DNA of 37,643 nt from a virus. The first letter of the stretch is position 1. Each line of letters begins with the position of its first letter. Below are positions 1 to 6,260 of the stretch, piece by piece. The position numbers and the translations under genes are program-made. Location of the stretch: the IMG/VR virus record IMGVR_UViG_3300047629_000010, positions 1-37,643 of that record; one strand, written 5' to 3'. The notes beneath the pieces were generated by a model. It worked only from the letters and a program-made list of their open reading frames with translations, was not told the origin of the DNA and did no database searches.

Positions 1-127
1 GAAGGTTCTGGGATCAACCGCGATTCCGGCGGGAACCTACCCTCTGACGATCAACTTCTCCAACCGCTTCCAAAGGCTTATGCCTCGACTTTTGAACGTG
101 CCGAACTTCGACGGGATTCTGATCCAC
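1..127. repeat. Terminal direct repeat (circular-contig overlap)
   Basis: These 127 bases are identical to the last 127 bases (37517..37643). The DUF5675 reading frame continues in phase from the right end into the left end. This is what an assembler leaves when it closes a circular or circularly permuted molecule, and 127 is a common largest k-mer. A true short terminal repeat of the packaged DNA is less likely but not excluded. Confidence 0.93.
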
Positions 128-322
128 TACGGAAACGATGCCGCTTCAACGGCGGGTTGCCTGCTTGTGGGCCACTACGACCCCGCCACTCCTGACTGGG
201 TTTCCGACAGCCGGGCGAATTTCGACGTGGTGTTTGACCGTTTGAGCAAACTAGCGGAGTTTGGGCCGATGACCATCACGATCACGGGCGGCCGACCTCT
301 CGAAGATGAGGCTGTGGCGTGA
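2..322 (+). CDS. DUF5675 family protein, 3' part (starts at 37398 across the junction)
   Basis: This is the C-terminal 106 residues of a 146-residue protein whose start codon is at 37398. Joined over the overlap, the protein reads as DUF5675: a short beta-rich N-terminus, then IPAGTYPL, a LLNVPNFDGILIH segment and a GCLLVG segment. The family is common in phage lysis regions but has no established activity. The stop overlaps the GTG of the putative holin gene. The internal ATG at 80 is not the real start, because the frame is open back through base 1 and homologous text continues upstream. Confidence 0.85.
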   Translation, partial: KVLGSTAIPAGTYPLTINFSNRFQRLMPRLLNVPNFDGILIHYGNDAASTAGCLLVGHYDPATPDWVSDSRANFDVVFDRLSKLAEFGPMTITITGGRPLEDEAVA

Positions 323-627
323 ACCCCGAAGAAGGCGCGCTTTTACAGCGGATCGCCCAGAAGCTCGACGACCACGTTGAGAGCTATAAGACGGACCGCG
401 TTGAAGAACGGGAGGATCGCCGAAAGTGGCGGGATGACTTTCAGGAGGATGTTCAGAAGGAAATCAAGAACGTCGCGGACCGGGTAGCTTCCATCGAGGA
501 AAGCGTGGGGCCTATCGTCGGCCTTCACAAGTTCGGGATGAATCTCTTGAAGTTCACGGGGGCCAGCGGACTCGCTTCGGGGGTTCTCTGGCTCTGGCAT
601 CATTTCAATCAGAATCCGAAACCCTAA
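319..627 (+). CDS. Putative holin: coiled coil plus C-terminal membrane segment
   Basis: This 102-residue protein starts at a GTG that overlaps the preceding stop (GTGA). About 65 residues are strongly charged with heptad-like spacing (residues 5 to 70). They are followed by one hydrophobic stretch, roughly residues 76 to 95 (LLKFTGASGLASGVLWLW), and a short tail. An N-terminal coiled coil with one C-terminal membrane helix is the XhlA/hemolysin-type holin-accessory layout. The gene lies between a DUF5675 gene and a probable cell-wall peptidase, which supports a lysis role. The function is inferred from layout and neighbours, not from a conserved motif. Confidence 0.6.
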   Translation: MNPEEGALLQRIAQKLDDHVESYKTDRVEEREDRRKWRDDFQEDVQKEIKNVADRVASIEESVGPIVGLHKFGMNLLKFTGASGLASGVLWLWHHFNQNPKP

Positions 628-637
628 AGGAGCCTTC

Positions 638-1225
638 ATGCAAACATCCACGAAAGACGGCTTTCTCGGAACCTTGAGATCAGGCGATATCGCGCTGATA
701 TCATCGAAGAATCTTTTCGCCACCATCGAGAGTTGGTACGCGAAGAAGTTCAACGAAGGGTCGGTTCTGGCCTCGCACGGGCTCTACCTTCGGGAACCTC
801 CTCGAATCGCCGAAGCGAATGGCCTCTGGGTTTCCAACGATTCCAGCGTCATTAAATATATCGGGGACACCACAAAATGCTGGGTTTTCCGGTACTCAGG
901 AATCACACCTGAACAGGTGGCCGAGATGAACGCCGCCGCCGATATGGCGGTGGATGCGGGGGGCCATTATTCCATTGGCGGGATCTTGGAGTTTGGACTC
1001 CAATTCTTCGGGATCAAAAAGCATCTCTCGAACGAGAATGGGGTTTTCTGTACGAAATTCACAGGAGACCTGATTACGCTGGCGGGGCTTCCGTATGTTC
1101 CGGGGAAGCAGACCTTCGAGGTGGACCCGACGGCCCAGCTCACATGGTTTCTGGGTGATGGGGCGAAAGCAGGGTGGGTTCTCGTGGCCTCTTACGACGG
1201 GGCGCAGAACTATCTGATCGCCTGA
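638..1225 (+). CDS. Permuted papain-like (YiiX/NlpC-P60 type) peptidase, probable lysis enzyme
   Basis: This 195-residue protein has the hallmarks of circularly permuted NlpC/P60 (YiiX-like) cysteine peptidases. It has an early SGDIALIS strand (about residue 15), a histidine in SHGLYL (His47), and much later a cysteine in GVFCTKF (Cys138). That is the His-before-Cys order of the permuted fold. No signal peptide or cell-wall-binding repeat is visible, so access to peptidoglycan would need the upstream holin. It ends the late gene block, just before an inverted repeat and a new promoter. An amidase or esterase acting on another substrate is possible. Confidence 0.68.
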   Translation: MQTSTKDGFLGTLRSGDIALISSKNLFATIESWYAKKFNEGSVLASHGLYLREPPRIAEANGLWVSNDSSVIKYIGDTTKCWVFRYSGITPEQVAEMNAAADMAVDAGGHYSIGGILEFGLQFFGIKKHLSNENGVFCTKFTGDLITLAGLPYVPGKQTFEVDPTAQLTWFLGDGAKAGWVLVASYDGAQNYLIA

Positions 1226-1245
1226 TTCCTTCCTGAATCTTTCCT

Positions 1246-1266
1246 GAAAGTTCGTTCTGAACTTTC
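1246..1266 (+). terminator. Perfect hairpin after the lysis genes, possible terminator
   Basis: GAAAGTTC (1246..1253), loop GTTCT and GAACTTTC (1259..1266) form an 8-bp stem, followed by TTAAAATAG. It sits 20 bases after the lysis peptidase stop and just before the next promoter. The stem is AT-rich and the T-tract is poor, so termination would be weak. It could instead be a protein-binding site. Confidence 0.45.
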
Positions 1267-1278
1267 TTAAAATAGTTC

Positions 1279-1307
1279 TTGCCAAACTTACCTAACATAG
1301 GTAAGTT
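1279..1307 (+). promoter_or_regulatory. Sigma70-like promoter P1, predicted leaderless transcript
   Basis: The -35 box TTGCCA (1279..1284), a 17-base spacer and the -10 box TAAGTT (1302..1307) are followed after 6 bases by ATG at 1314. With the usual distance from -10 to start site, transcription would begin at about the A of the ATG. There is no Shine-Dalgarno before the ATG. The same design recurs at 6952 and 14133. Confidence 0.65.
1285..1307. promoter_or_regulatory. 10-bp perfect inverted repeat inside promoter P1 (probable operator)
   Basis: AACTTACCTA (1285..1294), spacer ACA and TAGGTAAGTT (1298..1307) are exact reverse complements. The palindrome begins right after the -35 box and ends with the -10 box, so a bound dimer would block RNA polymerase. 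No obvious HTH repressor was recognised here; the regulator could be a small phage protein or the host. Confidence 0.6.
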
Positions 1308-1313
1308 ATCGGC

Positions 1314-1460
1314 ATGAGCAAAACAAAACAATTCACACTCTTGACAGCTTTTTGTCGCCGATGCGGTGCCGAATGGTATCCGCGCAAAGCCAATCCATTG
1401 ATGTGTCCCGCATGCAAATCTCGCCTCTGGAAAACTCCTCGAAAGGCGGTGAAGCCGTGA
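1314..1460 (+). CDS. Small zinc-ribbon protein, leaderless first gene of early operon
   Basis: This 48-residue protein has two CxxC knuckles, CRRCG (residues 14 to 18) and CPACK (31 to 35), separated by a basic WYPRKANP stretch and followed by RLWKTPRK. This is the small phage zinc-ribbon layout. It resembles the 41-residue protein at 6987 (CLRCHHKWTPRK..., CAGC), which also directly follows a leaderless promoter. The ATG is chosen because it is 6 bases after the -10 box. Its stop overlaps the next GTG. A nucleic-acid-binding or regulatory role is inference. Confidence 0.72.
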   Translation: MSKTKQFTLLTAFCRRCGAEWYPRKANPLMCPACKSRLWKTPRKAVKP

Positions 1461-1615
1461 AACCCGACCACTACAAATGGCTCTGGTGGCTGTTCTGGGG
1501 CCTCGCAACGGACGCGGCGAAAGCGGGGAACCTCAAACTGGAAAGCGTCTACCGGGACAACATGACGCAGTTTCACGAGAAGCATCAGGCGATGATTGGG
1601 CTGAGGAAGATATGA
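1457..1615 (+). CDS. Small hypothetical protein, Trp-rich
   Basis: A 52-residue ORF starting at a GTG that overlaps the preceding stop and ending over the ATG of the next gene (ATGA). The N-terminal third is aromatic (HYKWLWWLFWGLA) and could be a short membrane-associated helix. The rest is polar and helical. No family was recognised. The main support is its place in the chain of overlapping genes. Confidence 0.55.
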   Translation: MKPDHYKWLWWLFWGLATDAAKAGNLKLESVYRDNMTQFHEKHQAMIGLRKI

Positions 1616-1896
1616 ACGAAACGATCTGGGACATGGCGGGGATGGGCCAGATGGAATTCTCTCGCCTTCCGTGGCCTGAGAAGTCCAAGCTCTTGAGACG
1701 CCACAAGGGAGTCGGGATCGCCGACGTTTGCGCGGGATGCGGCTTGAGGCTTCACGATGCGCGAGAGCAACGGAGACTCGCCAGTCTGCCGCCCCAGCTT
1801 CGGAATCATCCTTTCGGCCTTCTCTTCGCGGAGTTTTACAAGGATCAGGCCGAGGTCAAGAGATTCAAAGCCAGTTTTCCGGGGGCGGCGATTTAA
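1612..1896 (+). CDS. Hypothetical protein with CxxC motif
   Basis: A 94-residue protein starting at an ATG that overlaps the preceding TGA. It has an ADVCAGCGLRL segment near residue 45, one half of a possible zinc knuckle. The rest is mixed helical, ending KRFKASFPGAAI. No family was recognised. It is followed by a 110-base leader region before the annealing protein gene. Confidence 0.6.
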   Translation: MNETIWDMAGMGQMEFSRLPWPEKSKLLRRHKGVGIADVCAGCGLRLHDAREQRRLASLPPQLRNHPFGLLFAEFYKDQAEVKRFKASFPGAAI

Positions 1897-1929
1897 GAAC
1901 GAGTCGGGGCTGAAGCCTCGCCGTTCACC

Positions 1930-1978
1930 CCGTCCGACGACTTCATAAACGGCCTTGCAGGGCAGAGGCGTCGGGCGG
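1930..1978 (+). other. Stem-loop in the leader of the ERF gene
   Basis: CCGTCCGACG (1930..1939) can pair over 10 bp, with one G-U, with CGTCGGGCGG (1969..1978). The 29-base loop can form a small inner GCC/GGC hairpin. It lies 28 bases before the ERF start codon. There is no T-tract, so it is more likely an mRNA leader structure than a terminator. The function is unknown. Confidence 0.45.
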
Positions 1979-2006
1979 TCACTTTACGAAAATCCAAGGA
2001 GAAAAA

Positions 2007-2702
2007 ATGCAACTTCAATCAGAAAGCATCGGGAAAATCAGCACAGACCTCACCAAGTTCCAAGCGCAGATGAAGGGCGTTAAAAGAACATCCGAGAATC
2101 CGTTCTTCAAGTCGTCTTACGCGGACCTCGCCGAAGTCTGGGACGAGATTCGGGCGGGTCTGGCTGGATGCGGCCTTTCCGTGGCCCAGCGGTGCGACTC
2201 TGACGAGTTTGGGGTGTATCTCGTGACCACGTTGGGCCACGTTTCCGGCGAATGGCTGGCAGGGAAGCTGAAACTCACCCCCGTCAAGCCGAACGACCCG
2301 CAAGCCTTGGCGTCAGCTCACACCTACGCAAGGCGGTATGAGCTGATGGCGATCACCGGACTGGCCCCGATTGACGACGATGGAAATGCGGGGTCAGACA
2401 GGGCCGGGGATAGTCAGAGCCGCCCCCCGTACCAATCGCCCGCCAAATCGAGTCCTAGGCCCGCTGTAGACGATCAGAACCAGACCGGGGAATATCTCCA
2501 CACATCCAAATTCCAGCTGTCGGACCCGATAACCTCAAAAAAGGGAACGATCTACTGGAAAGCGATGGACGCGAACCAAAAGACCTTTTACGTCTGGGAC
2601 AACCCAATCTGCGCGGGGTTACAGGTGGCGGCGGGGGGTCTTATCACCGTGAAGATTCGGGAAGATGGGAAATTCCCTACGATCATCGAGATACCGGAAT
2701 GA
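2007..2702 (+). CDS. erf: ERF family single-strand annealing protein
   Basis: This 231-residue protein has the ERF (essential recombination function) N-terminal domain over roughly residues 5 to 130. It includes the segment NPFFKSSYADLAEVW, a GCGLSV strand, and the LASAHTYARRYELMAITGL helix with its conserved Tyr/Arg residues. A Gly/Ser/Pro-rich linker (about 135 to 160) and a C-terminal beta domain follow. Proteins of this family bind single-stranded DNA and anneal complementary strands, and can help circularise or recombine phage DNA. The start has a clear upstream AAGGAGAA. No exonuclease partner was seen. Confidence 0.9.
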   Translation: MQLQSESIGKISTDLTKFQAQMKGVKRTSENPFFKSSYADLAEVWDEIRAGLAGCGLSVAQRCDSDEFGVYLVTTLGHVSGEWLAGKLKLTPVKPNDPQALASAHTYARRYELMAITGLAPIDDDGNAGSDRAGDSQSRPPYQSPAKSSPRPAVDDQNQTGEYLHTSKFQLSDPITSKKGTIYWKAMDANQKTFYVWDNPICAGLQVAAGGLITVKIREDGKFPTIIEIPE

Positions 2703-3010
2703 ACAGGCCCGGGAGCCAAAACGCCGGGCTAGAGCAAAGCCTCGACCAGTTGCCCGACCTCGTAGCCGACGCCCTCCAAGCATGGCGACTGGCCTCACTG
2801 GAACGGGAAAAGCTGGAAGCCCTGCTTTACTTGAGGTTCAAAGGCGGGGAAGGGAAAAAGACTTCCGACGAGATCAAGGCGATGGTGAGAAGCGACGGAG
2901 AGCGTTACACGAAATGTCTGGCAGAGCTTTTGGCAGAAACCAATTACCAACGTCTACTAGAGCGGCTGTATTCCGTTAAGAAGCTGGCGGCCCTTCGGAC
3001 GGCCTTCTAG
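2699..3010 (+). CDS. Hypothetical helical protein downstream of erf
   Basis: A 103-residue protein whose ATG overlaps the erf stop. It is largely helical, with LEREKLEALLYLRFKGGEG followed by KKTSDEIKAMVRSD, then a second helix pair. The layout resembles small phage proteins often found beside ERF or RecT genes, which suggests a recombination accessory role, but no domain is certain. Confidence 0.65.
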   Translation: MNRPGSQNAGLEQSLDQLPDLVADALQAWRLASLEREKLEALLYLRFKGGEGKKTSDEIKAMVRSDGERYTKCLAELLAETNYQRLLERLYSVKKLAALRTAF

Positions 3011-3012
3011 CC

Positions 3013-3177
3013 ATGTTCATCGTCTGGATCTTCTGCGCCGTTAGCATGGTTGGCGGGATTGTCATGGGAGAGAGGGACAAGAAAGTCGTTCCTGCGGTTT
3101 ACGACATGGCCTGTTCTTGTCGCGATGACCGAGGAAGATTGATTGATCCGTTCGAGATCAAGGAGGCAAGGAAGTGA
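3013..3177 (+). CDS. Small single-pass membrane protein
   Basis: A 54-residue protein with an N-terminal hydrophobic segment (residues 2 to 19, FIVWIFCAVSMVGGIVMG) followed by a charged tail containing CSCRDD. It starts two bases after the previous stop without a strong ribosome-binding site, so translation probably depends on coupling. Its stop overlaps the next GTG. No family was recognised. Confidence 0.55.
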   Translation: MFIVWIFCAVSMVGGIVMGERDKKVVPAVYDMACSCRDDRGRLIDPFEIKEARK

Positions 3178-3344
3178 ACAACAGCGAACGAAGGATGATC
3201 GAAGAAGAAGCGAGGGATCGGGCGGCGGCAGAACGCAAGAAGCGCGAACGTTCCAGAGAGGCCGCGCGTCATGCGGTGAGACTTCGGGAATCAGCGGCAG
3301 AGGATCGGGAAGAGTGGAAGGGCGATAAGCCCGAAGGAGCCTGA
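3174..3344 (+). CDS. Small highly charged coiled-coil protein
   Basis: A 56-residue ORF starting at a GTG that overlaps the previous stop. Nearly the whole length is an Arg/Glu/Ala-rich helix (EEEARDRAAAERKKRERS and similar). The composition fits a coiled coil or a nucleic-acid-associated helix. No family was recognised. An ATG at 3195 is an alternative start. Confidence 0.5.
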   Translation: MNNSERRMIEEEARDRAAAERKKRERSREAARHAVRLRESAAEDREEWKGDKPEGA

Positions 3345-3348
3345 CCCC

Positions 3349-3804
3349 ATGAAACCAGACAAAGACACGGCAGAGCTTTACTGCACGAAATGCGGAACGA
3401 TCTTATGCGGTGGCCCGCAATCGGCGGTACAAAACATCCCGCTTCCCAATGCTTGTCCCGCGAACGAACACGCATGGACGGTTCTCACGCCTGATCATAT
3501 GAAAGACCCGGCAGACAAAGACACGGAAGGGAGGGGGACGGCCACGAGAATTGGGGCTTGTGAATACTGCGGAGAAAAATCCTTTGCCAACCGTTTCTTA
3601 CACCCAGAATGTTTGAACGAGATCAGCAAGCGGCTCAACAGCTTCGACTCCCTGAAGTCCGAGAGAGACGCTTTGAGGGGGGCGCTGGAAAGAATCAGGG
3701 AGACCATCGTTCCCTGTAACTCAAGCATGACCAGCGGGCAGGCGGCGGCAGAAATGCGTCGGATCGCACATGAGGCCCTCACGGGGGAGAAGAACAATGG
3801 CTAA
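3349..3804 (+). CDS. Zinc-ribbon plus coiled-coil hypothetical protein
   Basis: A 151-residue protein with a CTKCG knuckle at residue 12 and a second CEYCG knuckle near residue 70. A helical region, LKSERDALRGALERIRE, follows, and the C-terminus is RRIAHEALTG. The C-terminal module resembles that of the next gene (ERDRYMAALERI ... AKEALT), so the two may be partial paralogues. No function is known. Confidence 0.6.
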   Translation: MKPDKDTAELYCTKCGTILCGGPQSAVQNIPLPNACPANEHAWTVLTPDHMKDPADKDTEGRGTATRIGACEYCGEKSFANRFLHPECLNEISKRLNSFDSLKSERDALRGALERIRETIVPCNSSMTSGQAAAEMRRIAHEALTGEKNNG

Positions 3805-4135
3805 CGCTACAGATACGCCGTGGTACGTCGACAGCCTTCGGGACCGCGTTGCGCTTGGATCAACGAACGGGCCGTTTCCGGCTGGATCAGTGGATGCCCT
3901 ACTTACAGCCTATGACGCCCTCCTTGCCCGAGCGGAGGCGGCGGAGAAGGAGCGAGACCGCTACATGGCCGCGCTTGAGCGTATCACCAAAGAACATATC
4001 AATTACGATGAAGTGCGTTCCGACGGATCGACTTACGGAATTGGTGTAGTGGACGGCCATCGGTGCGCGGCGAATGTCGCCAAAGAAGCCCTCACCCCCA
4101 CCCCCGAACCTACAAGAGAGAAGGAGGCGAAGTAA
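3797..4135 (+). CDS. Ead/Ea22-like small accessory protein
   Basis: A 112-residue protein whose ATG lies 8 bases inside the end of the previous gene. It has an N-terminal head with WYVDSLRDR, an alanine-rich coiled coil (LLARAEAAEKERDRYMAALERI), and a C-terminal ANVAKEALTP tail with a Pro/Thr run. This architecture is common among dispensable early phage proteins of the Ead/Ea22 type. The exact family is not certain. Confidence 0.6.
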   Translation: MANATDTPWYVDSLRDRVALGSTNGPFPAGSVDALLTAYDALLARAEAAEKERDRYMAALERITKEHINYDEVRSDGSTYGIGVVDGHRCAANVAKEALTPTPEPTREKEAK

Positions 4136-4139
4136 GCAA

Positions 4140-4370
4140 ATGCACACAACGAAATCCTGTAAGCAAAACAGTACGGTTGATCCGGGTTGTTTCTTTTGCG
4201 GCGGCCCTTATGAATCGTCGCTTATCTACGAGTGCGGCAATAACGCAGAGCTGACCGCCGCTGTTGATATGTGCGCTCCGTGTTGGCAAGCGTTCGAGGA
4301 CGATGAGGACGGTTTCAAGGAGCGTCACGCCAAGGATTTCGAGACGATCGAAAACGAGCTGGCCCGATGA
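4140..4370 (+). CDS. Small putative zinc-binding protein
   Basis: A 76-residue protein with CFFCGG near residue 17 and CAPCW near residue 45, two CxxC pairs that could bind one zinc. An acidic helical C-terminus follows. The stop overlaps the next ATG. No specific family was recognised. Confidence 0.58.
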   Translation: MHTTKSCKQNSTVDPGCFFCGGPYESSLIYECGNNAELTAAVDMCAPCWQAFEDDEDGFKERHAKDFETIENELAR

Positions 4371-4723
4371 CCCCGCCCCAAGGAGATTCGGGAGAGAGCG
4401 TTTCAAATCCTGAGAAAAATTACACCACACAGGTTTCCGAAGAAATTCTCGCTTGTCGAAAATCCTGTGCTGAACAGGGTAAAGAATGTCGTTATAGCGG
4501 GATCGACGCGGTAGGGGCCGTGATGTACCTCGAAGGACGCTCCTCCCGAGACGAAGAGGTGAAGGCGCTGGGAAGGAAGGTGGCGGCGTATCGGCAGACG
4601 GCAATAAATCAAGCCACCGTCGATTGTTCCTGTCATAGCACGGGAGATTCAAAAAGTTGCTTGGCGATGTGTACTCAAGAAGTCGACGCCGAAGCCCAGC
4701 GGATCATAGAGGCCGGGAAGTAA
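4367..4723 (+). CDS. Hypothetical Cys-rich protein
   Basis: A 118-residue protein that overlaps the preceding stop (ATGA). It contains at least six cysteines in pairs (ACRKSC, DCSC, CLAMC) within helical, charged sequence. These could form disulphides or bind metal. It closes the early operon and is followed by the structured RNA element. No signal peptide is visible and no family was recognised. Confidence 0.55.
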   Translation: MTPPQGDSGESVSNPEKNYTTQVSEEILACRKSCAEQGKECRYSGIDAVGAVMYLEGRSSRDEEVKALGRKVAAYRQTAINQATVDCSCHSTGDSKSCLAMCTQEVDAEAQRIIEAGK

Positions 4724-4732
4724 ATAAGATTT

Positions 4733-4867
4733 GCGGTGGCGGCGTGGAAGGACACGCTATGACAAGCTAGGCGACTAGCGACAGGAGAGCGTAATCAAGT
4801 GCCGCTGAAAGGCGTACCGCTCGAAGCTCGGAAAGTCGCCAAGCCGGTATCAAGCCCGGCCCACCGC
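4733..4867 (+). ncRNA. Structured, tRNA-like RNA element
   Basis: GCGGTGG (4733..4739) pairs with CCACCGC (4861..4867), giving a 7-bp closing stem. Directly before the 3' strand, with no unpaired base, lies a T-arm-like hairpin: GCCGG (4843..4847), loop TATCAAGC, CCGGC (4856..4860). GCGT/ACGC (4742..4745/4754..4757) forms a D-arm-like hairpin. GGCGACT (4770..4776) can pair with AGTCGCC (4834..4840), enclosing GAGCG/CGCTC. The text resembles a class II (Leu-like) tRNA, but there is no anticodon arm, the T-loop has 8 bases and the total is 135. It is tRNA-derived or tRNA-mimicking; the function is unknown. Confidence 0.5.
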
Positions 4868-4901
4868 ATCAATTTCTCTAATACTCAGTGTGAGGTGAAG
4901 T

Positions 4902-5294
4902 GTGAATCTAAAAACAGATCAGCGTCGTTACAAGATTTTCGAGGATGAATCCTACGCCGTCGAAAAAGAGCCGGGCAAAACATCGGAAGCGTGGCGCTAC
5001 TACGAACTGCGCGGGAACAACGGCTACATCTACTCCTATTCGGCGGACTTTCTCGGTGTCGTTATCACGGCTCCGCGCGTGACCGAAAAGGTAAAAAAGG
5101 CGTTCGATTGGCCGGTTCTCCAGTCGGGAACCGATGAAACGACCTTCAAGGTCCCCGATAACCATTTTGAACACGCCGCCCGATTCGTGAAACCGAGGCG
5201 AAAACGCATCGTAAGCCCGGGCGCCGCGTTACGCCTCGCCAAGTTTCAATTTAAACCGTCTGAGGCGTCTGATGGGCGGGAAGTGCCGCTTTGA
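4902..5294 (+). CDS. Hypothetical protein
   Basis: A 130-residue protein starting at GTG, with AGGTGAAG just upstream. The sequence is mixed alpha/beta: an N-terminal strand region around YKIFEDESYAVEKE and a YSYSADFLGVV core. The C-terminus is basic (KPRRKRIVSPGAALRLAKFQF). No conserved motif was recognised. It is the first gene after the structured RNA element. Its stop overlaps a TTG start for the next gene. Confidence 0.6.
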   Translation: MNLKTDQRRYKIFEDESYAVEKEPGKTSEAWRYYELRGNNGYIYSYSADFLGVVITAPRVTEKVKKAFDWPVLQSGTDETTFKVPDNHFEHAARFVKPRRKRIVSPGAALRLAKFQFKPSEASDGREVPL

Positions 5295-5425
5295 AGTTCT
5301 GGCTCTCCCTCGCCACCCTCTACGCCCTCTTCCTCTTCGGTGTCTACCGGGAGGCGGTCAGGTACACACCGGGGATCGCGGTTTGGGTTCAGGTCAACGA
5401 CGGCCTCCACAAACTTAAGAAATAG
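5291..5425 (+). CDS. Small membrane protein (TTG start)
   Basis: A 44-residue ORF using TTG, which overlaps the preceding TGA (TTGA), the coupling pattern used throughout this genome. Residues 2 to 18 (KFWLSLATLYALFLFGV) form one membrane segment. The rest is short and amphipathic. No family was recognised. Confidence 0.5.
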   Translation: MKFWLSLATLYALFLFGVYREAVRYTPGIAVWVQVNDGLHKLKK

Positions 5426-5460
5426 CTTGCAACGCGCGGGGAAGTTTCCAAAAATAAAGC

Positions 5461-5592
5461 GTGACCCGATCCTATCCCCATCAAAATAAACACGCTTCGA
5501 CGACAGTTTTTGATCGTCGGTGCGGCCATGGATTGGGTCACGCCACCTCGGCCCCCGACGGTCATCTTTCTTTCAAGGATATTCAAGCGTGA
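5461..5592 (+). CDS. Possible small ORF upstream of the replication gene
   Basis: A 43-residue GTG ORF whose stop overlaps the GTG of the next gene (GTGA). Its sequence includes RRCGHGLGH, which recalls a short Cys/His phage protein class, but the typical C-terminal cysteines are missing. A loose promoter-like pair (TTGCAA at 5427, N17, AAAAAT) ends 5 bases before it. Evidence is weak; it may be leader sequence. A hairpin (5498..5519) lies inside it. Confidence 0.3.
   Translation: MTRSYPHQNKHASTTVFDRRCGHGLGHATSAPDGHLSFKDIQA
5498..5519. promoter_or_regulatory. 6-bp inverted repeat upstream of the replication gene
   Basis: CGACGA (5498..5503) and TCGTCG (5514..5519) are perfect complements around a T-rich 10-base spacer. 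The site lies 70 bases before the replication gene start. It could be an operator or an mRNA hairpin. No T-tract follows. Confidence 0.35.
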
Positions 5593-6260
5593 AAATAAAG
5601 AACTGGTCCAAGTTCCAGCACTTTAAAGATCGCCGCCCTCCTTGGATCAAACTCTACCGCGACATTCTGGACGATCTGGCATGGCACGAACTCCCCGCCG
5701 AAGCCGCTAAAACGCTTGTCATGCTCTGGCTGATTGCCAGCGAAGGGGTCGATGGTGAACTTCCGGCTGTTGAGGTCCTCTCCTTTCGCCTTCGGATCAA
5801 CCAAAAGAAGCTAAATGAAACACTCTCAATGCTTTCCGAATGGTTGGAACGGCGTGATATCAACGCGATATCAGAACGATATCAAAGTGATCTACCAGAG
5901 ACAGAGACAGAGACAGAGACAGAGACAGAGACAGAACTCTCGTCGCCTAACGGCTCCGTTGTTCCGTCTTCCGCCGGCCCAACCCCTGAGCATCTTTTTA
6001 GCCTGTGGAATGAGAAGGCTCATCCGAACTTGCCACGTGCCGACATTCTGAACGACCGGCGCAAAAACAGCGCCCGACGCCGCCTTAGAGACTATCCATC
6101 TCGTTCTTTTTGGGAATCCGTGATCGAAAAAGTCAACCGTTCGAAATTTCTGACAGGAGAATCCGGCGGCTCCCGCAACTTCAAATGCACCTTTGACTGG
6201 ATTTTGAACGAAACGAATCTCATCAAGATCGTGGAGGGAAATTATGACGGAAACCGCTGA
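5589..6260 (+). CDS. Phage replication-initiation-like protein
   Basis: This 223-residue protein begins at GTG 5589, with AAGGA nine bases upstream; an ATG at 5520 lacks a comparable site. The N-terminus reads KNWSKFQHFKDRRPPWIKLYRDILDD, typical of phage replisome-organiser/DnaT-like proteins, and a winged-helix-like region covers about residues 25 to 90. An acidic Glu-Thr repeat linker lies near residues 103 to 117. The C-terminal half (WNEKAHPNLP..., FKCTFDWIL) resembles the C-terminal domain of phage replication proteins that recruit host helicase. No helicase or polymerase gene was found nearby, so replication probably uses host enzymes. Confidence 0.65.
   Translation: MKIKNWSKFQHFKDRRPPWIKLYRDILDDLAWHELPAEAAKTLVMLWLIASEGVDGELPAVEVLSFRLRINQKKLNETLSMLSEWLERRDINAISERYQSDLPETETETETETETELSSPNGSVVPSSAGPTPEHLFSLWNEKAHPNLPRADILNDRRKNSARRRLRDYPSRSFWESVIEKVNRSKFLTGESGGSRNFKCTFDWILNETNLIKIVEGNYDGNR
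5898..5936 (+). repeat. Hexanucleotide tandem repeat (GAGACA)n
   Basis: About six copies of GAGACA run head to tail inside the replication gene and encode alternating Glu-Thr. The 6-base unit keeps the frame whatever the copy number, so slippage would only change linker length. It lies between the N-terminal and C-terminal domains. Confidence 0.85.

Noticed and set aside
4733-4867. A normal tRNA-Leu gene
   Set aside because: It is 135 bases long, lacks a 7-base anticodon loop, has an 8-base T-loop and bases CG rather than TA at positions 8 and 9.
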